DNA of 64,000 nucleotides from Venturia oleaginea (taxonomy: Eukaryota > Ascomycota > Dothideomycetes > Venturiales > Venturiaceae), in assembly GCA_013176395.1 (NCBI GenBank), contig JABMLP010000024.1:664808-728807 (forward strand). The letters run 5' to 3'. How positions within the stretch are numbered: the first letter of the stretch is position 1; each line of letters opens with the position of its first letter. Position numbers and translations under genes: made by a program. Shown one piece after another: positions 50,296-61,928 of the stretch. The notes under the pieces were generated by a model. The model saw only the letters and a program-made list of their open reading frames with translations. It was not told the DNA's origin and made no database searches.

Positions 50296-51473
50296 ATGAC
50301 TTCTAAAGCCCAACAAGAAGGGCGATTACTTCTCGCTCTTCAAGCCTACCGGAAAGGTCAATTTTCAAGCATTCGTCAAGCTGCATTATCATATAATGTA
50401 CCTCCAAGCAATCTCGAACACCACCTCAAGGGACGCGTTGCACGCGTAGATTCTCGCGCAAATAATCATAAGCTTATTCCCACAGAAGAAGTGTAAGAGT
50501 TCAACCCTCAAAGGTGTTTCGCACGTGAGGGAAGACAGCTTGTATTTCAATTATCTAAGTACAGAGAATAAAGTGTAGTTACAGGAAGGACAACTTGTAC
50601 ATATAGTCCCTGAACAAGAAAAGGACACATAGTCTAGAGAAAAGGACAGAAAAGAATAGAAGTGTATGTGAAAGCAACATGTGAAAGCAAAGCCAGGCAA
50701 AGCCCCGCAAGAATCCATCCAGGATAAGTTGAGAAAGGATCTATCCTTTGACAAGAAGAAGCCCTTCTACAGTGGATTATTTCAATGGACGAACGTGGTT
50801 ATCCTCCTACAATCTCTGCATTACGTGATGCAGCTAGATTATTGCTTCAGCAACGCGTCGGTTCTGAAGGCTCAATCGGTGTCAACTGGCCTCGCAACTT
50901 TGTCAAGCGTCAACCGACCTTACAAGCCAAGTATACGCGTAAATACGACTACCAAAGAGCTCCATGCGAAGATCCGGACGTTGTTCAAAACTGGTTTCGA
51001 CTCGTATGCAATACAATTCAGAAATACGGCATCGTAGATGAGGACATCTATAACTTCGACGAAACTGGCTTTGCAATAGGAGTTGCAGGTACTTCGCGTG
51101 TTATTACCTCGTCAGATCGACGTGGTAAACCTCCTCAATTACAACCTGGCGATCGCGAGTGGATTACAGCTATTGAAGCGATCAATACGCGTGGCTGGTA
51201 CCTTCCGGCAATGATTATGAGAACGATAAGTTACGGACGATGAACGAGAAGAGGAAGAGAAAAGGACAGGTACGAAGAGCTCAGATCTCTGAAAACCCCT
51301 CTCTTACAATTACTGAGGCGCAGAACTTGGTATTTCGGCCTACATCTAATAAAATACAAGTGGAGGCAGAGGCATCGAGGGTTGGATCTCGAGAGGAAAG
51401 TTACGGGTTACCGAGCTGTTTTATCTGTAAAGGCTTCGATCATGCAGCTGCTGAATGCCCTAAATATCAATAA
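50296..51473 (+). pseudogene. Fot1/pogo-type transposase, split by a solo LTR and internally deleted
   Basis: The N-terminal segment (50296-50491) has LLLALQAYRKGQFSSIRQAA, the Psq helix-turn-helix. The frame is then cut by the LTR 50492-50753 and resumes after it in ALLQWIISMDERGYPPT, with the HTH_CENPB block and IYNFDETGFAIG (first catalytic Asp) up to ~51236. The following frame (51240-51473) is the C-terminal tail with a CCHC knuckle, CFICKGFDHAAAEC. The central DDE core between them is missing. Not functional. Confidence 0.85.
50492..50753 (-). repeat. Solo LTR (262 bp) of the young gypsy family
   Basis: TGTAAGAGTTCAACCCTCAA... to ...CTATCCTTTGACA, flanked by AGAAG on both sides (50487-50491, 50754-50758), a perfect 5-bp duplication. 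It contains the same ATCTAAGTAC segment that serves as priming target in the full element. Inserted in the Fot1 transposase frame. Confidence 0.92.
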
Positions 51474-51677
51474 TTTATTGTATATTAGCTCATTTCAATA
51501 TGTTACTCAAAGATTGATTTATGGTGTTGGGGAGATAAACGTTAATTGCCACCCAATATGCAGCAATCCTTGAAGCTTGATATAGCCGTAGATCTCACAT
51601 TTTTAGCGTTTCGCACAGTCACATAAGCAGAATTTGATTCACTCTCTAAATACACTATCCTCACCACTTTGTATGCA

Positions 51678-52070
51678 TGTTACGCAGAGGCTATGACTCA
51701 ATGTAATCTAGCTGGATTTGGCTAATCCGTACAGTAGAGTTCAAGTGGTCCGAGGCGACAATATCGTATCAAACAAGTGAAGCGAAGCTCGCAAGATATA
51801 AGAGTCGTGAATTGTGCTAAGTAACTAAAAGCAATAGCGAAGTAACTAGAGAGTGAAGATACGAGACACTGAGGGAGCAGAGTCTCGTCCGTTATATAGA
51901 AATCCATCTCCTAAGAAATCCTGCGCTCGTGGCGCTCGCAATCGAGCGCTCGCTTTGCCAAGGCTCGAGCGTTCACATGATCCTTCCGATCCCGTGTAAC
52001 AACTTAACTAATCACAAAGGAAACGCGCCATACATGTCACTAAACGTTCCACGTGACAGTATCCGTAGCA
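51678..52070 (-). repeat. Solo LTR (393 bp) with ATGCA target duplication
   Basis: TGTTACGCAGAGG...GTATCCGTAGCA, flanked by ATGCA (51673-51677, 52071-52075). A partial copy lies at 32148 and an inverted one at 49886. It contains clustered GAGCGCTCGC/GCGCTCG motifs around 51925-51970. Confidence 0.9.
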
Positions 52071-52229
52071 ATGCATCCCTCTTGCATTGATGACGTCTTG
52101 GCAGCGCTAAGGCATTGTACAAAGGGTGTCCCATAGAAATTCTGGTGTAATAGCCTCATTCCAGGCCTGTTGCACAATACGCCTTAATTGTGGATAAGAA
52201 AACTGCTTATCCTCGTAATTATCCTCACT

Positions 52230-52720
52230 TCACTGCTTCATCTTATTCCAAACTGTCTCAATCGGGTTCAAATCTGGAGGATATGGCGGCCAAAAGATAA
52301 GCCGAGCCCCAATTTGAACAAGAGCCTCTTGAGTAATAGAACCGCTATGCCCTGGGGCATTATCCTGCATTAAATAGAGGTGTAGATGTTGTTGTAGGAA
52401 GCAGTATACTCTAGGGACAATCCTCTCCATGTAGGACTCCTATTACAAGGTTAGAAAGAGTAGGAATTAACAAGATTCTTAACCTACCATGCCAATTGAA
52501 CCCCAATCCTTTTCCCAGAAGATTCCTGGTCCTTTTATCGCCCCAAAGAAGCAACCCCAGAACATCCACCCTTTCCTCTTGCGTATCTTTTGAAGTACAC
52601 AGTCAGGATGAAACTCCTCTCCAGCTTTTCGAGTAACGCATTGTCTCCTATGCCTTCCACCGGTAACTCAAGTCTCATCAGTCCATAAGATCATACACCA
52701 ATCCTGTATTGATGCAAGAG
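52230..52720 (-). pseudogene. Tc1-like transposase fragment
   Basis: From about 52720 the minus strand gives broken pieces with WGCFFGAIKGPGIFWEKDWG-type sequence. The open part (52430-52230) reads LYLMQDNAPGHSGS...IFWPPYPPDLNPIETVWNKM, the second Asp and the DLNPIE motif of DDE_3 transposases. The N-terminal DNA-binding part and first Asp are lost. Confidence 0.8.
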
Positions 52721-52873
52721 GGATGCATACAAAGTGGTGAGGATAGTGTATTTAGAGAGCGAATCAAATTCTGCTTATGTGACTGTGCGAAACGCTAAAA
52801 ATGTGAGATCTACGGCTATATCAAGCTTCAAGGATTGCTGCATAGTGGGTGGCAATTAACGTTTATCTCCCCA

Positions 52874-54156
52874 GCTACCATAGTCAGTCGATTCGCGGCG
52901 ATCGTATTCGGATCTTCCACCAGCGTGAAGGCCCAGATGTTGAGGTCAAAGACCATGACGCCAAGAGATGATAAGAAGAGCTGGCACCCTACTGCCATTG
53001 TGCATCGCAAAGCCCTTGCGACAGATTGGGTACCGCACAGAACCTCAATCGACAGACGAGACGAACCTCAAGCACGCTGACATCAAGGCGAACCTTTTGA
53101 TGTACAAACACGCGACGTCGCCCAGGGAGGCGAATGTCGCTGCAAACGGGTGAGTTTAGTGAACATAGCACCGCGACCATCGAGAGACCCTCGAAAGACA
53201 GGAAGAGACCCTTACCGCAAGAGAAGACAAGAATAGCTGGCAACTTCACAGCTAAACCATACAACGAGAACGACTTTGTGATACCAGACACAGCTGGCAC
53301 CTCACTGCCGCGTCAAGATTGAGCTGGCATCTCTGCAACTGCTATGCCATTAATACCACCTCCCTCACACCGCACAATAAAAATACAATGAAGAGAAGCT
53401 CGAGGAGTGAGCAGGAACACAAGCGGAAAGCGAAGTTTACGAGATCGATACGCAGGCATAATGGGAAGAGCGCTGGCGTTCATGGGCTTACTGACCTGCG
53501 GGTTGTTATGGCTTTACAAACAATTGAGTTTGGCGGTATAGTAACGGAGTTTGCGCAGAGGGCAGCTACAGGGTAGGTTAATTTAGGCAGGCGGAAAAGA
53601 GGCGTTATCAGCCAACGTTCCATCACAATATACGAGGTGTAGAACGCGAGCAGAGTCATCTGGTGTATGGAGAACCGTCTCGGTCGTCGATATTACTTGC
53701 AGTTAAGCCATTACACTCGCTTTGAAGGAAAGTCACTAGACAATCATTCGCTTGCGTTTGCCCCCATTCTCTGTTATTCTTGCTTTGTTGCTCGCTGCTT
53801 ATACGTCAAATGGAACGGCCGGCTCACTGTGTTTGTCTTCTTTCTTTGTTCTGGACATACTGTTCCAGGTCAACTAGTTTGCTCATGTCTTCCGCTCGCG
53901 CGTTGTTGCATGGCTTCTTGCATTATTGGCCATTCAAAACTACATGTTGAATTTCATTATGCTCATACATTCTTTGTTATTTAGTAGCAGTAAAACATCC
54001 TCATATGCTCACGACGCTGTAGTGAAAAGGGATTCCAAATCTATATCTCTGTCTCTATTCATTTTCTCTCTATCCTACGTTGAGTCCACAACGTCTGCTG
54101 CCTCCGATTTGTATTTTCTACTTGGATCCTTACCCTTGTACACGCAAGCACAAAGC
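52874..54156. other. Intergenic with weak coding remnants
   Basis: About 1.3 kb. Short plus-strand frames at 52968-53322 have no recognisable family. A frame around 53388-53574 (KRSSRSEQEHKRKAKFT..., RRHNGKSAGVHGL..., VVMALQTIEFGGIVTEFAQR) faintly recalls a MADS-box core but is too short and unsupported to name. The last 200 bp should be the promoter of the dynamin-like gene. Confidence 0.4.
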
Positions 54157-56608
54157 ATGGCATCACCCAACCCTCATCAGGTATGATATCTTCGCACGAT
54201 AATTTTAGATCCCTATTGATGTTGTTCAGGACCCGAAAGATGGATCAATTCATGTCGATACCTTCGATACTGATGAAACGTCATCCGCGCCAACGACAGC
54301 TTCACTAGAGGCTCTTCAACGTGTCGAGCAGCGGAAGCTTATGGACCTGATCGATCGGCTTCGCCGTACAGGATTGAGTTCCATGCTACAATTACCTCAA
54401 ATTGTCGTGTGCGGTGATCAGTCTTCTGGCAAGAGCTCTGTTCTTGAAGCGATTACCGAAATCCCGTTTCCTAAGAAAGAGAATTTGTGCACCAGGTCTG
54501 TGGTGTTACTGATCATTAACATTGGATGAGAAGTTTACGTGTAGTCTAGATTCGCAACGGAAATAAGCATGAGACGTGACGCTTGCCCATCAATATCCTG
54601 CAAGATCAATCCCGACAACGGCCGAGAGGAGGGAGACAACGACAAGCTTCGATCGTTTACAAAATCCATCAAAGATTTTCATGAACTGCCTTCTCTCATT
54701 GACGAGGCCACCGAGCTGATGGGCTTAGGTCCCCAGAGAGCATTCTCTAGAGATGTGCTAAAAATTGACATTTGTGGTCCTGATCGGCCCCAGCTGTAAG
54801 CTCTCTCTTTTGAACACGAAATCTGGATTGCATATGAGCTAATTCCTCTGAACCAGCACCTTGGTTGACCTTCCTGGTCTCATACACTCTTCCAACAAAA
54901 TGCAGTCCGATGAAGATGTCGAACTGATCAAATCTCTTGTCGAGAAGTATATTTTTGAGAAGCGTACCATTATCCTCGCCATCGTATCAGCCAAGAACGA
55001 CTACGCCAATCAAATAATTCTCAAAACTTGCCGGAAATACGATCCCGAAGGCGCACGAACCCTCGGTGTCATCACCAAGCCAGACTTTCTTCAACCCGAC
55101 TCTGAAAATGAACAGCAGTGGCTTGACTTGGTGAGAAACCGGGACATTTATTTTCGACTGGGTTGGCATATTCTGAAAAACCGAGCTGATGGCAATCATG
55201 ATTCTTCATTCGCACAGACGGACATGGAGGAGCGGGCATTTTTCAGCTCCGGCAACTACAAAGATCTTCCCAAAAGCATGAAAGGAATAGCTACTTCCCG
55301 CAAATCTCTCAGCAAGCTTCTGTTCGACTATACGAAATAAGAGCTCCCAGATCTGAAAAAAGAATTGGACATGATCACGGCCGAAAACCAACTAGAGCTT
55401 GCAACTCTAGGGAAAAGTCGCGAGACACTTTCTGACCAGAGAATGTATTTGGCGGAGATTTCGAGCTCTGCATGCACTCTACTTCGGCAGGGCGTTGAAG
55501 GAAACTACGACAGTGCCTTTTTTGGCAGCATCAACCCCAAAGAAGCAGTGGTGGAAGGCCAAAATGCCTACCGGCTCCGAGCTGTAATTCAGCATCGTAA
55601 TGTCCAATTTGCTGAGCGTTTGCGTACAAGTGGACACACATAAGAAGTTGAAAAGGAAGGGAAGGAAGGGGCCGCTTTGGAAGAAGGGGATGTTTCACAT
55701 CCTGCGAAGAGCGCCAAGAAACGTGCCAATAAACCGAACAAGTTGACGAGGCAACAGGCAGTCCAATGGGTGATCCAGATCATTAAACGAAGTCGTGGAC
55801 GTGAATTGCCAGGAACTTTCAATCCATTACTCATCGGCCATCTGTTTCAGGAGCAATCTGAGAAATGGGAAAGGCTAGCCCGCACTCACATCAACGTGGT
55901 TTCACACGTATGCGATAATTTTGTGCTCCACGTTCTCGATCACATTACTGCACCAGACGTCAAAGCAAAACTTGAGAACAAGACTGTCCTTCCTAAATTG
56001 AAATCGATTCATGACGCAGCACTCAACGAGCTGACCCTCATTAGTAAGGATAAAAAGAAACATGCCATCACATACAACCACTACTTTACAGACACATTCC
56101 AAAAGATCCAACAAAAACGATTTTCCCACCAGATCATGAAGTTGCCTCAACAAGCAACGGTTTCTGTCGAAGCGAAGACCTGGACAGCCGGACCAGGGTT
56201 CGAAAGCAGGAAGTACATCGACCCTGAAACCTTGCAGCAAGGTCTTCAGCGCACAATTGAGCAAGATATGACTAAGTTCTCTGCAGAGCAGGTGCTCGAT
56301 GCCCACGACGCATACTATAAAGTACATCCACTCCCAAGCATTCGAGGCCGAGCTAATATGTTCAACAGGATGAGCTGAAATACTTCATTGGCGTCGTCAA
56401 AAAACAAGTAATCGAGCGCCATCTCCTATCTCCACTAGCAGATATCCTCTCTCCAACGGTTATGGCTCGGTATAATGATGCCGAGATTCAGAGCATTGCG
56501 GCTGAACCGCTGGAGGCCATACAAATGCGTGCCCATTTGGAAGGCAAGAAAAGGATGTTAGAAGATGGACAGGATGCTTTCTGCGTGGCGATGGACCATA
56601 TTCTATGA
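54157..56608 (+). pseudogene. Dynamin/Mx-family GTPase with two in-frame stops
   Basis: Exons were rebuilt by hand: 54157-54180, 54230-54495, 54550-54794, 54857-56321 and 56369-56608, with introns of 49, 54, 62 and 47 nt that all restore frame. The GTPase domain has the P-loop GDQSSGKSSVLEAI, switch I near CTRFATEI, DLPGLIHS (G3) and TKPDFL (G4). The stalk follows, and the C-terminal part DELKYFIGVVKKQVIERHLL...RAHLEGKKRMLEDG is the GTPase effector domain. This is the vacuolar/Mx-like dynamin group frequent in ascomycetes near accessory loci. The frame is interrupted by TAA at 55338-55340 (just before ELPDLKKEL) and TAA at 55641-55643. Both could be CAA or GAA to TAA changes. Everything else is intact, so the decay is recent. 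Confidence 0.85.
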
Positions 56609-56944
56609 TGATGATGACTTTACTGTGGTTCTGAAAATCCTTTCGTTTACAATGTATTTCTGTTGGATGGCGCAGCAGTGGACGATGGCTGCATACAGCC
56701 GCCGGAATCATTGTACCCTTCTTTTGACTCCAACCCACCCAAATATGTATAGCTATCGCTTGTTTTCAACTATGTCGTTTTGTGTAAGTTCCTTTACTCG
56801 TTGTTCTGACTGTAAGCCGAAATGAACGTCTAGATTCTATGGAGCCCAAATTCGCAAGCCCGACTTTTCACGAGCTTTATGATGCATATGCGTTATGTCT
56901 TCACTGGATGGCGAAAACTCTGTAGCAGTATACAGTGGGATCCA
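56609..56944. other. 3' flank of the dynamin pseudogene
   Basis: 336 bp, no gene recognised. Confidence 0.4.
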
Positions 56945-57029
56945 CCTAACACATAGATTCTTGGGGATTACGCCGTAATCCGAGTTATCATTGGTTGATT
57001 CGGACTTATCGATAAGAAGCACAGACATT
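56945..57029 (+). repeat. CCTAACAC repeat, copy C (85 bp left)
   Basis: CCTAACACATAGATTCTTGG through ..AGCACAGACATT, the same first 85 bp as copies A and B with both palindromes. It is cut at 57029 by the CMC transposon, and its remainder is not found on the other side. Confidence 0.85.
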
Positions 57030-57196
57030 CACAAACACATTGTAAACGCCAAAATGACGGAAAATACAACCAAATCACCGTTTTTCACGGGATTTCTCTC
57101 AGGAATTCTCATTGTACTCAAAAAAAGGTCTGTAAACAATCTAGCATTCAGTCTATTGTAAATTTCAGCCCTTTTTTTGGTTTTTGGCGGGGAGAT

Positions 57197-57212
57197 CCCC
57201 CCCCCCCCCCCC
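57197..57212. repeat. 16-base C homopolymer
   Basis: Sixteen consecutive C after GGGGAGAT near the left end of the CMC element; likely length-unstable. Confidence 0.9.
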
Positions 57213-57340
57213 AAAAGTCACGTGCACTGCATCGCCGCATCGCCGCAAAAACAACAACAAATCTAGCTCTATCACCAGATTAACTATATAATTACAGCGA
57301 CATAGGCAGATAGCCTCCAATCCAGGCCCTAAACTGGGGG

Positions 57341-58600
57341 CTATGCATCCTCCGCGTCCAGGGTCTTTGCCCCAATGAAGCACTCGTACGTGCAGACTCT
57401 TCCAAATGCCATCTTCTTGTTAGATACCGTGGAAGCGATGATATACCATGACTCTGATTCTTGGTCAATTTCGGGTAATTGGCCACTCAGTGACTTGAAC
57501 CAACTGCTTCCTTTCTGACGTACCAGGGCTGCATCTTGCTGTGTCTTCTTTTTCAATGCAAGAGCTTGTTTGGCCAAAGAATCTTTCTTTTCAGCTCTCT
57601 TTCTCTCGTTATTATCGTTAACATCCACCACAATTGACGTTTTTTGAAAGCTTCTTTTAGCACTCGGGGCCAATATAAGAGTAGGGTCTTGAGGGTCTCG
57701 TTCCTTGCGCTTTTTCGAGGCTATCTGAGTAGATTGTAGAGTAGAATCTAGCGCTTCAAGGTCGCCATCAATCTCGTCAATTCGAGCGCCGTAGTCATCG
57801 CGTTGGTCATCGCTATAGACGCTAATATCATCATCGATATTGATCTGATCCTGAGAGTCCTCGAAATCGGCGGCCTCATCGTCGTATGTATATGGCAAAG
57901 ATGGCTCGGCAGAAACCGACCTCGAATAGATACCAGGTGTAGCAAGCACCTCGGCGACATGAGAGGACTGTTTTGATGGCTTTGAAGGTGTAAAATCGAT
58001 CATTCTGGCACCCTCGGTGTCTTGACTTGCTAATGAAGTTGGTGTAGATATCGGTGTAGATTTCAACTTTGCCTTGCCATTTTTTCGAGGAACCTTTGGT
58101 GTCATTATAACCTTTCTTCGTCGGCACTCTTCGGTACGAATATAGTCCAGCTTGATCTTTAGTAACGCTGCGGAGGGCCAATAGCCTACGTATCTGGATA
58201 GAATAGGACTTTCGGTATGGAGGGCGGTGAACAGTTTTGGACGATCTGTATGACTCTGAGATTTAAAAGGCTTGGTTTGCTTAACGGGATTAAAACGTGT
58301 ACTAAAAGAGAGAGATAAGTAGCTTTCTTTGATGAGATATTGAGTAGTTACTAACGCTTCAAGATTCAGAGTCCCATCACCATTGCGAATCGGAACCGAC
58401 TCCTTTTGACTATAAGATCTCGCGATATTGAGTGACTTCGCTACCGCAGATTTATAGTCTGCAATCAGCTCCTTGCGAATATTTTCTGGGTAGTTCCGCA
58501 CGGCCAGATTAATGGTGACGAGGATGTCTGCCAAGGTGGTGATCTCGGTATCAAGAGGTTGCTCAATCGGGCGTTCACTCAAAGCTGTTTTTGGCGCCAT
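57341..58600 (-). CDS. CMC element partner ORF (419 aa), unknown function
   Basis: Intact ORF divergent from the transposase, as in CACTA elements that encode a second DNA-binding protein (TnpA-like). The N-terminal half is helical (LADILVTINLAVRNYPENIR; LIADYKSAVAKSLNIARSYS), with a basic patch (ECRRRKVIMTPKVPRKNGKA) near residue 160. The middle is acidic and disordered, followed by a Lys-rich coiled-coil-like stretch (RKRAEKKDSLAKQALALKKK) and an aromatic C-terminus (SSWFKSLSGQLPEIDQESES). No catalytic motif seen. A role with the transposase is inferred from position only. Confidence 0.7.
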   Translation of the reverse strand: MAPKTALSERPIEQPLDTEITTLADILVTINLAVRNYPENIRKELIADYKSAVAKSLNIARSYSQKESVPIRNGDGTLNLEALVTTQYLIKESYLSLSFSTRFNPVKQTKPFKSQSHTDRPKLFTALHTESPILSRYVGYWPSAALLKIKLDYIRTEECRRRKVIMTPKVPRKNGKAKLKSTPISTPTSLASQDTEGARMIDFTPSKPSKQSSHVAEVLATPGIYSRSVSAEPSLPYTYDDEAADFEDSQDQINIDDDISVYSDDQRDDYGARIDEIDGDLEALDSTLQSTQIASKKRKERDPQDPTLILAPSAKRSFQKTSIVVDVNDNNERKRAEKKDSLAKQALALKKKTQQDAALVRQKGSSWFKSLSGQLPEIDQESESWYIIASTVSNKKMAFGRVCTYECFIGAKTLDAEDA

Positions 58601-58849
58601 TATAAGTCTTTGAAAGGTTGTAATCGTGAAGGTATAATTATCTACAGCTAGATTCTCCTATTATACACCTCAACCCCACCTTAGCATGACACCTAGACCG
58701 TTTCATACACCAACAATAACGATATATCCGAATCAGTAGCCGTTTCAAACGTCTCGAGTCAATCCGGAGGTGGATTCTGCGGCCGGTAGTCTCAGAATCT
58801 CACACCTCTATTGTGACTCGAACACATCACTCTCGCTGGCATACCAAAA

Positions 58850-61800
58850 ATGGCTGTATTCTGCTTTTTTGAACGAGATCTCGGCGAATCTATACATCGA
58901 TGTTCTATCCGGACTCGTACAAGACATCGTGAGGCTTGGATACGACGTCAAAACCTCAATCTTCCTACCTATAACGCTGCAGATGAGCCCGCCGGCATCG
59001 AGACCGATGACGAGATAGTCGATGATGAGTCTCACACCCCGCCAAGCCCTCAGAATGAGCAGAATGAGCCACTAGATTACGATTCTGATATCGATATTGG
59101 TGATGGAATCGACTTTGAGCGAAGTAAGTTAAAGTTAACTTTGAGATAAATAGGAACCTTCAGCGATTGAGCAACTTCAATTCTTTTCGAGGACGATATA
59201 ACCTCATTCTACACTACTTTTAATCCCTGTAACATCCTCTTAGCAGAATTGGCCTTTCATTTACGCTGGAGGTCCTCAAGTTAACATAAAGCTAACTTTC
59301 TTTAAGTACGTCAACTCTCCGACGCCCAATTACGGTATCTACAACTCTCTGAATGGGTTGATTACCATGTCAGCCGAGAACAATACAATATGCTACGCTA
59401 TATCGTCGAGGATAGGTGGTCTACACAGTTGCCAGATCTACGCCGCCGCGGCGATGTTCTTACGGCACTGACGAGGCTCGAGGGTAGAACCTTTGACTGC
59501 TGTATCAAGAGTTGTATTGCATACACTGGCGATTACGCTAATCCAGAGGGTTGCAGTAGTTGTAACGAACCTCGTTATTACTATAGCACTGGCCGTGCAA
59601 GAAAAACCTTCCTATATATCCCTCTTATACCTCGCCTCAGGTATCAATTCCAATCGGCTATACGAGCAGAGACCCTCCAAAAACACCACCAAAAGTACTG
59701 GATCAACCCTATTGACCAGTTACCATTAGTCTATGATGACTGGTGGTCCGGCGAAAGGTACCGAGATCTCAGAAAAGAAGGCTATTTCAAGCGACCAACT
59801 GACATCGCTTTTGCACTACATTATGATGGCGTTCAAGCTATCAAATCGGGCAATCACTCGGTCAGCCCAGTCATCCTCGTCAACTATAATCTACCACCAT
59901 CGATTCGCTATAAGAAGGGTAATATATTACTCTCTCTCGTCATTCCAGGGCCCAACAAACATGAGGATATTGACAGCTATCTAAGGCCTCTCGTTGACGA
60001 GCTCAAACTTCTCAAAACTGGGGTCAAGGCACACAATAAATACCGTGGTAGAGAGTTCACGATGCGAGCGAATGTGGTGTTGGTTTGTGGTAAGTCCCTC
60101 TCTATTTCAATATATGGTCATTCGGTTACCGGAGACATATATAATAATATCTATTTCAACTTCATTCAATAGTTTAGATACTTTTTTAGCTAACTAACCT
60201 ACCATATAGGTGATGGCCCTGCAGTATCTGAGCTCTGCGGAATGAAGCACCCCGGTAATGCAATGAGTCCTTGTAGATTCTGCTATATTCGAGCCAAATG
60301 GTCGCCAGGGCACAAGACTTATTATGTTCCTCATACAGAGCATCAATTAAAGGGTAATCTACATTGTAGAGAAGCCTTACGTCAAGAGATTGAGGATACA
60401 TTGCTGCTTGGTAAGGGTTGGGCAGATCTTGTTGGTAAGTACCGGACCAGTTAGAATCACCCTCAGCATACTTCTACGAGATAGTATGATTATTAAGCCG
60501 TTTTACTAACAAAAAGCCTTATTTCATGACTATTTTGACGCCTTGGCGTGGAGATCTACTCATACCAATTCAATTAATCAGCATTGACTAACAAACCTAG
60601 GAGTTGTACGAAAAAGCATCCTCTTAGAACTAGATACCCTCCACTTCCCTGATAGCTTCCCTGTGGATCTTATGCATTGTATTCCACTCAATATCATGAA
60701 GACTCTCTGGAAAACCTGGAACGGTACTCGGATCAATACAGATAAGAAAGATCACGATACCTATACACTAGGTAGTGACTATCTTTTCAACTCATGGGTA
60801 GCGAATATTGTCTCGTAGACTCTACGTCAATCTCGTACTACAATGCCCACCAAAATGTGCTGGATGCCAGGGAAATTCGACCATATTCGTGGCTTCAAAT
60901 CGGCTGAATGGCAGGACTTTCTTGAGACCTATGGGATATCGCTTCTACACGGTCATCTATATGGCCCTGCAAACTCAAATCTTTGCGATTTATACGAGAT
61001 CTGGTATATTGCTACTGCAGAATCTGTTACACCTGAACAACTCAACGATCTCGAGATGTTTGTATACAGATTTGTGAGCCAATATCAGCGAATCTACTAC
61101 AGTAACGTACCGGAGAGGTTAATGGCTTGCTCAATCAACCATCACTGGCTTCTACATCTACCCGATATCATCAGAAAAAACGGCCCTTGCCGTTACTATT
61201 GGTCATATCCACTCGAAAGATACTGTTTTGCGGCAAAGAGTCACGGTACAAGCAAGTCACAAATCGATAGGTCGATTGGTAACGGTCTATTACGAGTAGA
61301 ACAGCTCAACCATATAATGTTACTTGAGACCACCGATGGTAATCGACTACACCCCGATATCGAGGATCCTACGCCATACCCTCGAGTCAGTGGCCAGCGG
61401 CGGCCATTGAGCGACGAGATCGATGACGTCGATGGAGATGTCGTATTCAAAAGATATCACTATCTAAGCCGTAGAATGCGTTCAGATCTGGCCAAAATCG
61501 TCAACTCCATAACGCCAAGGATCGCGAGGTATCGTATAATCTACTACAAGCGCTGCAAACTCTCAAAAGACGTCTCAATTGGCTCAATCTCGTCACAATA
61601 CGTCACTGACCTCAATCGCAGGGACCACTATGTCTGCTACCGCACTGCAGCCAATCCACGCTGCAATTTCGGCTCAATATCAACATTTTTCATGGTCAGA
61701 TCTCGTAAATTTGCGCTCATTACACGGTGGAAGAACCCTCAATTGGATGACTACGTACACCAGATTACTGTGGCTCACGAGAATGGTAGAAAGGAGATCA

Positions 61801-61928
61801 TTGAGGTGGAAGGTATCTACTGCCTAATTGGGGTTCTAGAGGAAAAAGATGAGGGCCATCGCACGCGCAAGTCACGGCTTATTGTAGGGGCTTTGAACTA
61901 TGTTAGAATGCATGGCTTGGAGCCTTAA
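58850..61928 (+). CDS. TNP2-type transposase (CMC superfamily), spliced, one apparent stop
   Basis: 5' exon limits are uncertain (first clear text RHREAWIRRQNLNLPTYNAA near 58920). From 59390 the gene is well defined: exon to 60089, intron 60090-60209 (CTAAC branch), exon 60210-60433, intron 60434-60600, exon from 60601. Diagnostic blocks are FDCCIKSCIAYTG...CSSCNEPRY (zinc ribbon-like), ALHYDGVQ, then GDGPAVSELCGMKHPGNAM across the first intron with SPCRFCYI, and DLMHCIPLNIMKTLWKTW. The C-terminal block reads HHWLLHLPDII...GPCRYYWSYPLERYC. This matches fungal and plant Tnp2/En-Spm transposases, which cut and paste the element by its terminal repeats. A TAG at about 60817-60819 interrupts the last exon, so this copy may be inactive unless an unrecognised intron removes it. 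Confidence 0.75.

Larger units (their letters stand above)
51528..52873 (-). mobile_element. Tc1-like element with ~150-bp TIRs, disrupted by a solo LTR
   Basis: 51528-51677 and 52730-52873 are inverted repeats of about 145 bp (TGGGGAGATAAACGTTAATT...) with only a few differences. The enclosed minus-strand frame encodes a DDE_3 transposase fragment. The solo LTR 51678-52070 sits at the inner edge of the left TIR. Target duplication not clear. Confidence 0.75.

Noticed and set aside
53388..53576. MADS-box-like fragment
   Set aside because: Similarity is only a loose spacing of basic and hydrophobic residues over ~60 aa; not enough to name it.
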